Shown here piece by piece: positions 18,136-29,172 of a stretch of 64,000 nucleotides of DNA. The stretch is from Bacteroidia bacterium (GTDB lineage: Bacteria; Bacteroidota; Bacteroidia; J057): NCBI GenBank assembly GCA_022760475.1, contig JALEFZ010000052.1, forward strand, positions 152,755-216,754, given 5' to 3'. Positions within the stretch are counted from its first letter, which is position 1. Each line of letters begins with the position of its first letter. Made by a program: the position numbers and the translations under genes. The notes under the pieces are model-generated. The model was given only the letters and a program-made list of their open reading frames with translations. It was not told the DNA's origin and searched no databases.

Positions 18136-21100
18136 CTAGAAAAAAGCCCTTGCCTGCAACCTGCCTGTATGTATAACTGGAATGCCAGCAGATACCCTAC
18201 CATCATAGGTAAATCCCAATTCGACATTTTTTAACACAAACCATGTAAGAAAAACACGCCAAATGGCATTATTACCTTCTTGTAGTCCCTGACGCAATTC
18301 TAATGTGGCCGCAAGGTCAGCTTCTCCTACTTGATTTACCCTTACCAGGTCTAGTTCCGCATTTACGTTATTCCGCCCCGCTATGTTCCATCGTGCCTCA
18401 AAACTTAATTTTCCTGACCTTACCCGCGCCAGTGCCTTAGCTGTCGAATCGCTGTTTTGACGGTTAGAAAATGAAAGGCCACTGCTCAATCTCAATTTTC
18501 TATTTAACTGCAAATTAAACCGTGGCTCAATTTCGATAAAATCAATATCATAATTTCGGGATTGGAACTGAACTGCCTGAACGAACTTCTGACCGGTTCT
18601 TAATTCTCCTTCCAAAGACTTGGCTCCTCCCTCCGAAAGTTGGCCCAGGTTAAGTCTAAACTTTCCTCCAATATAACTCAAGCCCCTGAGTTCATCTCCT
18701 GTGGCCAAAAACAGCTTATTTTGATTGCTAAGGTAGAAAAATCTGATATCCCCCTTCCTAGAATTCTGGAAAAAACTGATCTCTTGCCTGATGTTGTAGT
18801 TCGCACTTACCAGAGATGTATCAGAAAAGGGATTTCCAACATTAATGAGGTAAGAATTTATGCTTGTACTTCGGTTTTTATGCTGGGTAATGCGGATGTT
18901 TGTTGTTAGCCTAGTCTGTCTAAAAAATTCCTTCCAATTTTTTCCATCACTTTTTATCACCTGCCGAAAATCCCAACGCAACAAGCCGGTCAAACTTAAT
19001 CGGCTGGTAGGTATTAACTCTCGAGTAGGCACTACTACCTGCAAAAAGTCAGCTGTAAGGGGGTTTATCGCGGGCTGGAACTCCTCCAGGTCTGGAATCC
19101 CATCATTGTTAAACAAGGAGTCTAGCCAAATATGTGTCCCCTGTCCAGGATTTACACGGATGTAACGCACTTCTCTTTTGGCAAGCTGCTCAGAATTGAC
19201 TTCATAGAGGAAATTGGCAAAGACCCATCGTTTTTTGGGAGCCAGCCTTCCCTTGAGGTTCATGTTGATGATTCGGCTATCTTCCAGCCCCTCAGCTCGA
19301 AAAAGGCTGTCCCCAACCCTTAACTCTCTTAGCGCAAAGGTAGGTTGCAATGAAATCGCTGGACTGGGTTTCCAGTTTCCCTGGAGATACCAGGTATAAG
19401 CTGTTGATTTCTCCTTCCACTCTCCATTTATCAAGCCCTCATCCCTTCTAAAATTATAAGAGAGATTCAGGTCAAAATTTCTAAAGCCCTGACTACGTAA
19501 ATAAGGTTTCAGGTCTGTAAAACGAAAAGAAGAATTCAAAATGGAATCCTGCATGGTATTTTCCTGTCTTTCAATCCAAATTTCAGATCCTAATTTCCAT
19601 TTCTTGATGGGTTGAAATACATCTCCTTCATATCGATCCCATGATGAAGCAAACCTAAGGCTGTCATTTTGTGTCTGAATGCGGGTATAACGAAAATTTC
19701 CCTGTGTCCAGCCCTTGCGCTTACTCCTCAATTCATACACCTGCCTCTGATTGATACGCCCCCTTCCTGTATACCTCAATCCGCCTTCTGTATGGAAAAA
19801 TAGGTTATCCTGAAAATTCAGGTCTAGTTTGTATTGCCCCAGATGCTCATTTCGGCGAACATCAGCCTCATCAAAATTCCATATCCGGCCATACTCAGCC
19901 TTGTAAAGCCTGTCCAGATTGGTGTACCTTTGCCCGACGTATTGGTGGTTCAAGTCAAAAGAGAGGTAAAGGGAATCTCCCACAGGGATTTTTTTGCCAC
20001 GAATGCCATTCCGCGATGCCAGATCAATGTTGTCATCGTCTCCCACCCTTGAAAGCCGATTCTCATCCTGATTACTCAATGCAGTCTCTGAATAAAGATT
20101 GATCCGATTAGCCAGCTGATAATCCAGTTGCAGGTCTGCCACCTGAAGTAGCCTCGGTAAGACCCATTGCCTTATAGGTTCGAAATTCCCCTTTGGAATA
20201 CCCAGGCTGTCAGGCCCAACCCACACAAAAAAATTGGTCCCATTTACAGAAGGATCCAGGATGTAATTTCCGTTGCCTTGGCCTACATTGCTAAAAGTTA
20301 TCCGATATTGAGCAGCAAGAGAATCTCTGGTAAAGCGGTAGTATTCAAACAATTGTCCAAAAACTGTTGTGTCTCTCCGTTCATACCTTCCTTGTCCGGA
20401 GCCATCCGGTACCCGGGTGATCCCAGATGTGAAAACTGGGTTTTGATCACCTGCATTCTGCAATTCATTTAAAGCCGCCTGAAAACTGGTGGTATCAAAT
20501 GGAGCATTGGGGTTATCCCCATCTCTTACAAAAGAGAAACGCATATCCAGTCGATCCCTTAGCAATTTTTGCTCTGCTTGAACGGTGATCAGCGATCGGT
20601 TGTAGGCCAGCTCGGTATATTCAAAATCAATGACTATACGTGTAATATTGGTAATGACGTGGCGCGGTGTAAATGTCAATTCTGCCGTGTTATAATTGAT
20701 CACGTAGTCATTGTTCTCTCCTCTGGTCATCAATTTCCCATTGAGATAAACTTTCTCACTGCCGGCCAAAACCAGGAAGAATCGTTCATTGTTCCTACCC
20801 GTCAACTGATATGGACCTGATATTCCCTCTTTTCCAGGTATTGTATTGGTATGAAAGCGGCCTTTGGCTACTGCCCCACTGACCAGTACTCTGCTTTTTT
20901 CATCCTTATAAGAGGCCTGAAGCCCCTGAACATTCCTGTAAAAATTGGCGAAGGCTGATTGTTTCCGAAATACTTCAAAGTCACCAATGGTGGTGCTCCA
21001 TGGCCCTTTGGAGAGATTTACAAAGATTTTATCAAAATCTGAAATTTGCTGAGTGGATCCATCTGGTTGTATAGGAACATTATTGTCAGTAATGGCACCT

Positions 21101-21666
21101 ACAATTTCCAGCCCCCCTCCCAGGTCTCCTTCCAATTGAAGTTGGATTCCTGAATTGACACCAATACTCTGACTGTTTCCTACGGTCAAGCCCTGGGTCA
21201 AGCTACCGCTTTTACGGATATTCTCTGCCTCAGGCCAAAAATATTCACTCTCAGGAGAAGATGGAACTATGATTACATCCGGATTGATTTCCCTACTCAG
21301 GGTATCTAATACGCCTTGGTAAGTCCTGATTGAAATGCTTTTGTTAGGCTTCTGCTCGAAATATGAGTATTGAATGAAAAACTCATCGTAATACTTCCAA
21401 TCCTTATGAGTCAGGATGTAGGCACCATCATAAGAAATTTCATATAGTGAATCTGGCAGGTAATTACCTAGGTTATCTTTAATTTTCTCAGAAAAAGGGA
21501 CCAGTAATTCCTGAGGAAGCTTTAGGGTATCAGGAAAGGGAGGAAGGGCATGTAATTCGTAGGTCTTTACTCCCTGGGCATGGACGCTTCCCAAAAGGGT
21601 CAACATCCCGAGGAACCCCCAAATTACTCCTAGCCTGCCATTCACATTGATCTTACCCACTAACAT
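18136..21666 (-). CDS. Very large conserved Bacteroidota outer-membrane beta-barrel protein of unknown function
   Basis: A 1176-residue exported protein with a signal peptide (GVIWGFLGMLTLLGSVHAQG). The N-terminal third has a run of strands with the motifs SGSLTQGLTVGNSQS, LQLEGDLGGGLEIVGAITDNNVPIQPDG, DFDKIFVNLSKGPWSTTIGDFEV, a GPYQLTGRNNERFFLVLAGSEKVYLNG block and DYVINYNTAELTFTPRH. I recall these from a conserved but uncharacterised Bacteroidota family. They loosely recall phrases in the much larger SprA/Sov translocon protein, but the length is half. The remaining 800 residues alternate short amphipathic strands with acidic turns, as in a wide outer-membrane barrel, and the C-terminus ends in a Phe pair. 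No TonB plug or catalytic site is seen. A role in envelope assembly or secretion is inference only. Confidence 0.8.
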   Translation of the reverse strand: MLVGKINVNGRLGVIWGFLGMLTLLGSVHAQGVKTYELHALPPFPDTLKLPQELLVPFSEKIKDNLGNYLPDSLYEISYDGAYILTHKDWKYYDEFFIQYSYFEQKPNKSISIRTYQGVLDTLSREINPDVIIVPSSPESEYFWPEAENIRKSGSLTQGLTVGNSQSIGVNSGIQLQLEGDLGGGLEIVGAITDNNVPIQPDGSTQQISDFDKIFVNLSKGPWSTTIGDFEVFRKQSAFANFYRNVQGLQASYKDEKSRVLVSGAVAKGRFHTNTIPGKEGISGPYQLTGRNNERFFLVLAGSEKVYLNGKLMTRGENNDYVINYNTAELTFTPRHVITNITRIVIDFEYTELAYNRSLITVQAEQKLLRDRLDMRFSFVRDGDNPNAPFDTTSFQAALNELQNAGDQNPVFTSGITRVPDGSGQGRYERRDTTVFGQLFEYYRFTRDSLAAQYRITFSNVGQGNGNYILDPSVNGTNFFVWVGPDSLGIPKGNFEPIRQWVLPRLLQVADLQLDYQLANRINLYSETALSNQDENRLSRVGDDDNIDLASRNGIRGKKIPVGDSLYLSFDLNHQYVGQRYTNLDRLYKAEYGRIWNFDEADVRRNEHLGQYKLDLNFQDNLFFHTEGGLRYTGRGRINQRQVYELRSKRKGWTQGNFRYTRIQTQNDSLRFASSWDRYEGDVFQPIKKWKLGSEIWIERQENTMQDSILNSSFRFTDLKPYLRSQGFRNFDLNLSYNFRRDEGLINGEWKEKSTAYTWYLQGNWKPSPAISLQPTFALRELRVGDSLFRAEGLEDSRIINMNLKGRLAPKKRWVFANFLYEVNSEQLAKREVRYIRVNPGQGTHIWLDSLFNNDGIPDLEEFQPAINPLTADFLQVVVPTRELIPTSRLSLTGLLRWDFRQVIKSDGKNWKEFFRQTRLTTNIRITQHKNRSTSINSYLINVGNPFSDTSLVSANYNIRQEISFFQNSRKGDIRFFYLSNQNKLFLATGDELRGLSYIGGKFRLNLGQLSEGGAKSLEGELRTGQKFVQAVQFQSRNYDIDFIEIEPRFNLQLNRKLRLSSGLSFSNRQNSDSTAKALARVRSGKLSFEARWNIAGRNNVNAELDLVRVNQVGEADLAATLELRQGLQEGNNAIWRVFLTWFVLKNVELGFTYDGRVSAGIPVIHTGRLQARAFF

Positions 21667-21777
21667 TTAGCTGGGAATTAAATTCAGGAAAATCAGGAAC
21701 AAAATCATTTTGCTGGAAAAGTAAACAAATCCTTCCATTCCCGCTGTCCCAAAGAATTGCTCCTAGTTCAGTCTTTA

Positions 21778-24700
21778 TCAATCGCTGATCAGATTGTCCA
21801 ATGTAGCTGCCTCTTCTTGTAACTTGGAGGAAGGGATCTCGATGATGAAGGTGGTACCCACATAGAGTTCACTCCTAAACGTGATTTTCCCACCAATATT
21901 TTCGATGATCTTTTTCACTATCGCCAAGCCAAGTCCCATACCTGAAGTTTTGGTTGAGAAACTGGGTTCAAAGATCTTTTTCTGGACATCTTCAGGGATT
22001 CCCTTTCCGTTGTCTTTGATCTCAATTCTGGCTTTCTGATTCAGGATTCTCATAGAAACATGCATGATGCCATTTTCCTCTATTGCCTGGAGGCCATTCT
22101 TGATGATGTTGTTAAAACAACGGGAGAGCTGGTCACGGTCAGCGTATGAAGTAAATGATTCCTTCGGAATGTCAATCAGCCAGATGGCTTCTTCCGATTG
22201 TGAGTAGAGGTCTACCACTTCAGAAAGCACCTCATTTACGGGTACAAGTACCTTGACGGGCTCAGGCATTTTAGCAAACTCAGAGAAGGAGTTCGCGATA
22301 TTCACCAGCGAGTCGATCTGCACCAAGAGTGTATTCATCACCTTGGGGAACATTCCTTCGAACTTATCCCTCTTTTCCTTCCATGCCCGAAGCAGGTGCT
22401 GGATGGAAAGACGCATAGGCGTCAGCGGATTTTTGATCTCATGGGCTACCTGTCGAGCCATTTGTCTCCATGCCAATTCCCTTTCATTGGAAGCGATTTG
22501 CTCCTCAGATGCCTCTAGTTGAGCAACCATCTGATTGTAGGCACTTACAATCTCTCCTATTTCGTCGTTGGAGTTGTACTGGATGGGATCGTTTCGTTCA
22601 CCTAGCCCAGTTTCCGAAAGCCTTTGTTGGACTACAGCCAATGGTTGGGTGATCGTATTGGAAACAATTACCGCCATGACATTCAACAATAGAAATACAA
22701 GGAGGTAGATATTTGCGAGATATGCCAAAAATTCAATTACCTGCTTCTCCAATTGGTCTTGCTTGGCAAGGTATGGGATATTGATATATCCAATCGGCCT
22801 ACCATTCGATCCAACAATGGGTTTATAAGCAGACAAGAATTGTAGCTTACCAATGTTCTCATTCACCACCAATTCCGAGTTCTGGCCTTTAGACAATTTT
22901 TTCAATGCTCCTGTAGGCATCAGGTCGGTATAAATTCCTGTTTCTGAAATTTGAGGCTGGGTACTGGCTATTCTTCGACCATTTTCGTCGTAGACATTGA
23001 TGTCATTCAGTAGAAGTTTCTCAAGTCGCTCTACCATTTCCTGGAAGTCTCGCAGCCTGGACACCCTTGCCAACTCATCCGTGGCCAACTCGATATATGC
23101 CTTCTCAATGACATCTCCGATGCTATTGGCCTCCTCAATCAATTGCTTTTCTGTATCTTCATAATAATGGGTCGACACAAAGGGGTAAAGCAGGGCAATA
23201 ATTACGATCATCGGCAGCACACTGATAATCAATAGACCATATCGAATCTTAGCTCTTAGAGGAACAGGAGGTGGCACATACTTTCTCCTTAGTCTCTGAA
23301 GGAGGATATAGGGAAGCCCAATCAGAATAAGTGTCGAAAGGACGTAAAAGTAGAAAATGAAGGAGAAGGTAGTAATGATGGTCAACATTGACTGGATCTG
23401 ATAGCGAACCACTACTGTTTTCCCGTTTTCAATGGGCTGGATATATTCATAATACGTACCTTCGGGAGCCTTGATTCTGGATTTTCCAGCTGTGTAATCC
23501 TGCAGTCGCGTAGGAAAGGACATATTGCCTCGCTTTACAAAAAGAACATTGTCCCTATAAATGGCATAATCCAGTTGGTTAGTTCCTTTAACGTCTTCAT
23601 ACACTCCTTGATCCAAGGAAAGCGATGGATATAGCCCTCTGGCTTCATTGGAGGAAGGGGCCAGTTCCATCAGGAAGTGGGTAACAATACCCGAATCAGG
23701 TTCAAGGATCAGATCAAATGATCCATAATAATTGTCGAGGTATTTGTTATTGGTATTGGGCAGCCTGTATAGTTCAAGATTCGGGGAGGTCTTTTCTCCT
23801 CCCAATTTGAGGACTTCCTCTTGAAGCATCAAGCCAAATCGCGGATCTTTATCAAGATAATCAGTTATCCTTTCGTCCTCCTCATCATAGAGGTAAAGTG
23901 AAACATCAAATTCTTTGAAGTTGGGTTTGATGTACTTGGCAACTACCCAATCACGGAAATCAGCAGGATCAATCAGGGTGCGATACTGAAACTGTATGTT
24001 TCCCATGTCGATGTTCATCCTGGTCGTGGCCTTATCAAAGCTGAATACAGCGTGAGTAGCCTGCGAATCTGCGACTGATTGAGATATACGGGTAGCTTTC
24101 CTTTCATTGTTCTTCCCTACCCCTCTGATGATGTTGAAGGTAACCAATAAGGAGAACATCAGGATAATTACAAGGTAATTGGGAAGGTCTTGTTTGAAGA
24201 AAGATTTGAAGGGATACCTATACAATACGGCGAACATGACAATTATCACTAACGAATTGATCAATCCAACTTCCAGGGTACTTTTGTTGAGGTAGAGGTT
24301 TAAAGCAAAGAGAACTAACAATTGGAAAAGGACGAACCTGATGGGTAGGTGATACCTTCTGGCATAAAGAACATTTAACTTTAAAGCTATCAGAATCAAC
24401 AAGGTACAAGCCAAGAGTAACATTCCGACATCCAGCAAAATCAGGTATGAATAGATATCCGTTGCGAAGATGTTGGAGAACTCAATCTCAACCAGAGAGT
24501 TCTTAGTGATGGATTGAAATACCTCAGAGAACCAGTACAGCAGGAAGGAGCTGAATGCCGTTGTTAAGATCATTGCGGGCCATGCCACATAATGATCCGC
24601 GATGATTCTCCTTAGGAATCCATTTCCTTTGCGTCTCAATTGTAGGTAAAGGATAAATATGACCACCATTGCTGTAACAATGTTAATGGTCATCTCACCC

Positions 24701-25566
24701 AAAGAGGGTGCTAACTGGTGAAAGGCGAGGATGTCGGGCGAGAATAAAGGCGAATCAAGGTAATCACTACCAGGCCAGTTGAGGAAATAAAACAGCATCC
24801 TCAACAAAACAATCCCCAACATCAGGGCGATATTTACTCTATACCTAAGGTTAGGGAACCTGATGACATAGATTCGCAGATAAATTCCATAAAAAAGAAG
24901 TGCCAGGAAGAAGAAAATGGTGGTGGCATATCTCAATTTGCCTCTGTAAAGATTTGCTTTGACACGATCTATTGATAAGACTGTCCTTCCATCTGTATCC
25001 AAAAGCTGGATTTGAGCCTCATACTCATTGTCCCCGACGGTAACCACCATTTCTCTCATGAAGTCTACATGATTTTGAGTCATCGTCCGGAGCCTGTGGC
25101 GTCCCATGAATACGTAGGGAATCAGGTAATCATTTTGAACCTGATACTTTACATTTAAGGGAATGAGGTAAATGATGGAAGAGTCCTTGAATACCTTTCT
25201 AATTTGAAAATAGGAACGATCCTGAATAATGAAGAGTGAATAAGTTTGAATATCCTTCAGTCGGTCAATGTATTGCTGTGCTGGAAGGTAGTCTTCACGG
25301 CTCCATTTTTCAAGCTCTCCCACATCGTTGTAGACGAGTCTTGCGGCCTGACATATATCCTCCTTGGAAGGAATCACATCAGGATTTTCATTGTAGAAAT
25401 TGATACAGGAATACAAATCCTCTTGTACTTCATTACCGATCTTGGCGATGATTTCAGCATCAGATCGATCAATGTCGTACAGGTAGAGGACAGCACTGAT
25501 GAAGAGCAGGAAGGTGGCCAGTACTAACCAAAATGAACCTTTGGTGGAAATGGGTACATCTTGCAT
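21778..25566 (-). CDS. Large NtrY-like sensor histidine kinase
   Basis: A membrane sensor kinase. The first 750 residues hold a membrane helix and extracytoplasmic stretch, a block of about eight helices (roughly residues 215-480), and a second large soluble segment (about 500-730). Two further helices (about 740 and 795), a short extracytoplasmic sensor, a last helix with HAMP ([14 protein letters not shown]), the dimerisation/phosphoacceptor helix with [18 protein letters not shown] (His1042), and an ATPase domain with [21 protein letters not shown] and [12 protein letters not shown] complete it. The NP pair after the histidine and the HAMP layout match NtrY-type kinases. Unusually, no response regulator gene is adjacent and the N-terminal multi-helix region is far longer than in NtrY. 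The 111-base gap to the giant outer-membrane gene leaves co-transcription possible. Confidence 0.9.
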   Translation of the reverse strand: MQDVPISTKGSFWLVLATFLLFISAVLYLYDIDRSDAEIIAKIGNEVQEDLYSCINFYNENPDVIPSKEDICQAARLVYNDVGELEKWSREDYLPAQQYIDRLKDIQTYSLFIIQDRSYFQIRKVFKDSSIIYLIPLNVKYQVQNDYLIPYVFMGRHRLRTMTQNHVDFMREMVVTVGDNEYEAQIQLLDTDGRTVLSIDRVKANLYRGKLRYATTIFFFLALLFYGIYLRIYVIRFPNLRYRVNIALMLGIVLLRMLFYFLNWPGSDYLDSPLFSPDILAFHQLAPSLGEMTINIVTAMVVIFILYLQLRRKGNGFLRRIIADHYVAWPAMILTTAFSSFLLYWFSEVFQSITKNSLVEIEFSNIFATDIYSYLILLDVGMLLLACTLLILIALKLNVLYARRYHLPIRFVLFQLLVLFALNLYLNKSTLEVGLINSLVIIVMFAVLYRYPFKSFFKQDLPNYLVIILMFSLLVTFNIIRGVGKNNERKATRISQSVADSQATHAVFSFDKATTRMNIDMGNIQFQYRTLIDPADFRDWVVAKYIKPNFKEFDVSLYLYDEEDERITDYLDKDPRFGLMLQEEVLKLGGEKTSPNLELYRLPNTNNKYLDNYYGSFDLILEPDSGIVTHFLMELAPSSNEARGLYPSLSLDQGVYEDVKGTNQLDYAIYRDNVLFVKRGNMSFPTRLQDYTAGKSRIKAPEGTYYEYIQPIENGKTVVVRYQIQSMLTIITTFSFIFYFYVLSTLILIGLPYILLQRLRRKYVPPPVPLRAKIRYGLLIISVLPMIVIIALLYPFVSTHYYEDTEKQLIEEANSIGDVIEKAYIELATDELARVSRLRDFQEMVERLEKLLLNDINVYDENGRRIASTQPQISETGIYTDLMPTGALKKLSKGQNSELVVNENIGKLQFLSAYKPIVGSNGRPIGYINIPYLAKQDQLEKQVIEFLAYLANIYLLVFLLLNVMAVIVSNTITQPLAVVQQRLSETGLGERNDPIQYNSNDEIGEIVSAYNQMVAQLEASEEQIASNERELAWRQMARQVAHEIKNPLTPMRLSIQHLLRAWKEKRDKFEGMFPKVMNTLLVQIDSLVNIANSFSEFAKMPEPVKVLVPVNEVLSEVVDLYSQSEEAIWLIDIPKESFTSYADRDQLSRCFNNIIKNGLQAIEENGIMHVSMRILNQKARIEIKDNGKGIPEDVQKKIFEPSFSTKTSGMGLGLAIVKKIIENIGGKITFRSELYVGTTFIIEIPSSKLQEEAATLDNLISD

Positions 25567-25661
25567 CCCCTAATATATTAGTGAATAATCAATCAGTAAT
25601 TGACATTAAGCGAAAAAGAAATAGGGAGAGCAACCTGTGTAATGTTTAACGCAAAATGTGC

Positions 25662-26294
25662 TTAATTTTCAGAAAATTTGTGGCTTGAAATGTCTGTTCT
25701 TGCTTGTATGGCACTGGCTGAATACATTTTGGTTTCCAGCATGTCCTCAAAATCATCCCTGATATAAATGGGAACCCTGATCGACATCCTTTCATATTTC
25801 ATAGGACCTTTTTGTACAATCAAGGTAAAAATTACATTAGGATAGTCGGAGACCAGATAATAGTCAGAAACTTCGTGCCACTGGATGATGTTCCTGAAAT
25901 CAGGTAGACGAAGGATTTTGTCATTTACCACAATTCCTTTGTCCGTAATCACCCGTACGAGTAGCATTCTTATAGCAACGTAGGAGAGGATTAATCCAAC
26001 AAGTAAGAAAGAGCAAATCATCCCTATCCGCAGGAACTTCTCTTCATTGAAAATCCTTAGATGTGAGGAATCCAATACATCGAAATAAGTAAAGAAACAG
26101 GATGTGCCAACAATAAAAAGAATAAGGGAAAGCACAGAAAAAGTAATTGTTACAATTACCATTTCAGGATTTTTCCAGATCATCAACGTATTGGACAGTT
26201 GTCGACGGTACCAATAAGCCATCAGCACGAAGCATGGGGCAATCAGCATCGCAAATACAAGACTAAAGCTCAGCAACAACTGCAATGGGTTCAT
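25662..26294 (-). CDS. Small membrane protein of unknown function
   Basis: I do not recognise a family. About 210 residues with an N-terminal membrane helix, two more helices at roughly 45-70 and 90-115, then a soluble C-terminal part that includes LRLPDFRNIIQWHEVSDYYL and YERMSIRVPIYIRDDFEDML. That order (paired helices then a compact beta-rich domain) resembles PH-like membrane proteins, but the match is weak. It lies 95 bases upstream of the large sensor kinase on the same strand and could share a transcript with it. There is no signal-peptide cleavage site. Confidence in coding is supported by hydrophobic pattern and codon use. Confidence 0.7.
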   Translation of the reverse strand: MNPLQLLLSFSLVFAMLIAPCFVLMAYWYRRQLSNTLMIWKNPEMVIVTITFSVLSLILFIVGTSCFFTYFDVLDSSHLRIFNEEKFLRIGMICSFLLVGLILSYVAIRMLLVRVITDKGIVVNDKILRLPDFRNIIQWHEVSDYYLVSDYPNVIFTLIVQKGPMKYERMSIRVPIYIRDDFEDMLETKMYSASAIQARTDISSHKFSEN

Positions 26295-26584
26295 AATACT
26301 CAGATTCTTTCCTTCTTAAATTTATTATTTCAAACGCAATATTCAAAAGAAAAGTTTAGGAGGACAAGAGAGCTTCTCCCAACTGTCAAAAAAGACAACT
26401 TAGACGCCAAAAGAAATCCTTTCAAAATCACGCAGAATCAAAAATTCTCTTGTATGAAACCTGTCTTTCTTATGAAAGTTCATACTCAAGTAGAAAAAAT
26501 ATTCTCCTGAGGCAGCACATTTAATACAAAAAAATCAAAAAGGACAAGAATTGAAGTATAAAAAGCGACAAAGACAAAAAATAG

Positions 26585-26617
26585 TTGTCGCAATACTTGA
26601 TAAATATTTTATATTTG
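26585..26617 (+). promoter_or_regulatory. Bacteroidota-type promoter for the CxxC TonB receptor
   Basis: TTG at 26585-26587 and TATATTTG at 26610-26617, separated by 22 bases, fit the -33/-7 promoter form of Bacteroidota. The ATG is 31 bases downstream. The rest of the 353-base gap upstream (26295-26584) is AT-rich and shows no gene I can support. Confidence 0.6.
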
Positions 26618-26647
26618 CGCATAATATTTTTTTAGACAAGGCTAAAA

Positions 26648-28936
26648 ATGAATAAAATATATATTTTTCTTACCCTGTTTATCATAGCAAACTCAGCTTT
26701 AATTGGACAAAATTCTGCCATAACAGGAAGCATAAGCAGTAACGAAGGGATTCTTTCTTTTGCAAGGGTGTCCCTTATTGGCAAAAAAACAGGTGTATTG
26801 GCAGATTCTCTTGGAACATATAGATTAAACAACCTCAGCCCAGGTCAATACAAAATCAGGGTGAGTTATCTGGGTTTTCTTCCCTTTGAAAAAAAGTTGG
26901 AGCTAAGCAAAGACCAGACTTTGGTTTTAGATATCAAATTGGACCCTGATCTTGAGCGAGAGGCTGAGGAGGTGGTAATTACAGGAACTCTCAAAGAGGT
27001 AAAGAAGATGGAAAGTCCTGTTGCGGTTGAGGTATACAGCTCCACTTTTTTCAAGAAAAATCCAAATTCCAATATTTTTGAAGCCCTTCAGAATGTAAAT
27101 GGGGTCAGGCCACAACTCAATTGCAATGTCTGCAATACGGGAGATATCCATATCAATGGCCTCGAAGGTCCCTATACCATGGTCTTATTAGATGGAATGC
27201 CGATCGTTTCGGGTTTGAGTACCGTATACGGCCTGAGTGGGATTCCCAATAGCTTGATCGAACGGGTAGAAATTGTAAAGGGGCCTGCTTCATCCTTATA
27301 TGGGTCGGAAGCAGTGGGTGGATTGATCAATATCATTACCAAAAAGCCTTCGAATGCGGCTGTATTTTCCGCTGACGTTTTCGGAAGTACTTGGGGAGAG
27401 TTGAATGCAGACCTTGGATTCAAATTTAGTCCATGGAAAAAAGCAGATGTACTTACAGGGATCAATCTCTTTAACTATGGAAACCCAATTGACAACAATG
27501 GAGATAATTTCACGGACGTAACCCTACAAAAACGTGTTTCAGTTTTTCAGAAATGGAACTTCAAACGAAAAAACAATAAACTATTTACCCTTGGAGGGAG
27601 GTATTTTTATGAAGATCGTTGGGGAGGAGAAATGCAATGGACGCCTGAATTCAGAGGTGGAGACAGCATTTATGGGGAGAGCATTTATACGGAGAGATGG
27701 GAGGTATTGGGGAATTACCAATTACCTACTCGAGAAAAATTATTGCTTTCCTTTTCTTTCAACTCCCATGATCAAAATTCAGTTTATGGTGATTTAGAAT
27801 ATCTTGGTCTTCAGCGCATCAGTTTTGGCCAGCTGACGTGGGACAAGAAACTATCCGGGCACGACTTACTTTTTGGGCTTGCCTTAAGGCACACCTTTTA
27901 TGATGACAATACTACTGCAACGGCGATTGAAGCTCCAGGCGATGTTCAAAATCAGCCGGATGTAATATGGTTGCCAGGTCTTTTTGTCCAGGATGAAATT
28001 TCCCTTGCAGATAGACATAAATTACTGCTTGGAGCAAGATATGACCACCATAGCAGGCATGGAAGTGTATTTACGCCAAGGCTTGCCTACAGATGGAAAA
28101 GAAACGACCAGCAGATTTTTCGAGTGAATGCAGGAACAGGATTTCGTGCCGTAACGCTGTTTACGGAAGACCATGCTGCTTTGACGGGCGCTCGTGATGT
28201 ACTCATTACGGAGGCACTCAGTCCTGAGCAGAGTTACAATGTCAATGTAAACTTCCTTCAGAAGGTATTTACCCCATCAGGACATCTATTCAGTTTTGAC
28301 GTCACGGCTTTCTACACCTATTTCACCAATCAGATTCTCCCAAATTACGATACAGATCCCAACCTGATCATTTATGATAATTTAGATGGTTATTCGGTTG
28401 CTTCAGGAATTTCTGCAAATGTGGATATTGCCTTGGCCTCTGGCTTGAAGGTCATTGCTGGTGCCACCTTGATGAACAACTATGTAGTTGAGGGGGAGGA
28501 GAGATTTATCCCGGTCTTGAATGAGCGCTTCAATGGCACCTGGACTGTGTCTTATACGTTGCCGAATACTTCTGTGACTTTTGATTATACAGGGAACTTG
28601 TACGGTCCGATGCGATTGCCCTTGTTGGGGGAGCTTGATCCAAGGGATGAGTTTTCTCCTTGGTGGAGCCTTCAGAATGTTCAGGTCACGTGGACGAGTA
28701 AGGATAAGAAATGGGACATTTATGGTGGGGTGAAGAACTTGTTGAATTTTACTCCACCTGCCAACAGCATTGCGAGGTCTTTCGATCCTTTCGACCGAAA
28801 TGTGGCCTTTGGGCCTGAGGGTGAGGTGTTCCCTACGGTGGGGAATCCCTTTGGATTGACCTTTGATCCAAGTTATGTATATGCACCTAATCAAGGGATT
28901 AGGGGATTTTTGGGGGTGAGGTATCGGTTGAGATGA
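26648..28936 (+). CDS. TonB-dependent receptor with CxxC motif in the plug
   Basis: An outer-membrane active-transport receptor. MNKIYIFLTLFIIANSALIGQ is the signal peptide. A carboxypeptidase-regulatory-like domain follows (GSISSNEGILSFARVSLIG, GTYRLNNLSPGQYKI), then the plug with VVITGTLKEV and the barrel ending in GVRYRLR. The plug contains NCNVCNTGDIHINGLEGPY, so a CxxC pair sits near residue 160 just before the conserved VLLDGMPIVSGLS region, and EAVGGLINIIT follows. A cysteine pair here is unusual for TonB receptors; in this position it could bind a metal or be redox-active. A periplasmic thioredoxin-like protein is encoded 257 bases downstream, which supports thiol chemistry. The ligand is unknown; copper or another soft metal is a guess. 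The promoter and start are clear. Confidence 0.92.
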   Translation: MNKIYIFLTLFIIANSALIGQNSAITGSISSNEGILSFARVSLIGKKTGVLADSLGTYRLNNLSPGQYKIRVSYLGFLPFEKKLELSKDQTLVLDIKLDPDLEREAEEVVITGTLKEVKKMESPVAVEVYSSTFFKKNPNSNIFEALQNVNGVRPQLNCNVCNTGDIHINGLEGPYTMVLLDGMPIVSGLSTVYGLSGIPNSLIERVEIVKGPASSLYGSEAVGGLINIITKKPSNAAVFSADVFGSTWGELNADLGFKFSPWKKADVLTGINLFNYGNPIDNNGDNFTDVTLQKRVSVFQKWNFKRKNNKLFTLGGRYFYEDRWGGEMQWTPEFRGGDSIYGESIYTERWEVLGNYQLPTREKLLLSFSFNSHDQNSVYGDLEYLGLQRISFGQLTWDKKLSGHDLLFGLALRHTFYDDNTTATAIEAPGDVQNQPDVIWLPGLFVQDEISLADRHKLLLGARYDHHSRHGSVFTPRLAYRWKRNDQQIFRVNAGTGFRAVTLFTEDHAALTGARDVLITEALSPEQSYNVNVNFLQKVFTPSGHLFSFDVTAFYTYFTNQILPNYDTDPNLIIYDNLDGYSVASGISANVDIALASGLKVIAGATLMNNYVVEGEERFIPVLNERFNGTWTVSYTLPNTSVTFDYTGNLYGPMRLPLLGELDPRDEFSPWWSLQNVQVTWTSKDKKWDIYGGVKNLLNFTPPANSIARSFDPFDRNVAFGPEGEVFPTVGNPFGLTFDPSYVYAPNQGIRGFLGVRYRLR

Positions 28937-29001
28937 GTGTTGGGAGAAGATGATTGCTTTTGAGAGGTGGTTGATGAGGGATTTTCGAATTGCTTAATTA
29001 G

Positions 29002-29029
29002 CCCTGTCAGGGTTATAACCCTGACAGGG
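29002..29029. repeat. 28-bp perfect GC-rich palindrome, copy 1
   Basis: CCCTGTCAGGGTTA followed directly by its reverse complement TAACCCTGACAGGG. It is preceded by CGAATTGCTTAATTAG. No T-run follows, so it is probably a dispersed intergenic palindrome that could also slow transcription or protect mRNA 3' ends. A second copy lies 143 bases away. Confidence 0.85.
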
Positions 29030-29144
29030 TGCCCAATTTAAGCAAGCATAACTTGGGTTTGGTATATCAACTAAGTAGAGTGATAGGGGAGAATGTTTTG
29101 TCTTGAAAGGTATTAGACGACATTATTTACGAATTGCTGAATGA

Positions 29145-29172
29145 CCCTGACAGGGTTATAACCCTGTCAGGG
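29145..29172. repeat. 28-bp perfect GC-rich palindrome, copy 2
   Basis: CCCTGACAGGGTTA followed by TAACCCTGTCAGGG: the same palindrome as at 29002 with the central A/T of each arm swapped. It is preceded by CGAATTGCTGAATGA, so the shared unit extends at least 15 bases to the left. It ends 20 bases before the ATG of the thioredoxin-like gene, inside its 5' leader. Confidence 0.85.

Noticed and set aside
18136..21666. Direct assignment as SprA/Sov
   Set aside because: The protein is about half the expected length and only short phrases are similar.
26199..26510. A plus-strand frame of about 100 residues before the CxxC TonB receptor
   Set aside because: It overlaps the start of the minus-strand membrane protein gene and has no recognisable pattern; the promoter of the receptor lies downstream of it.
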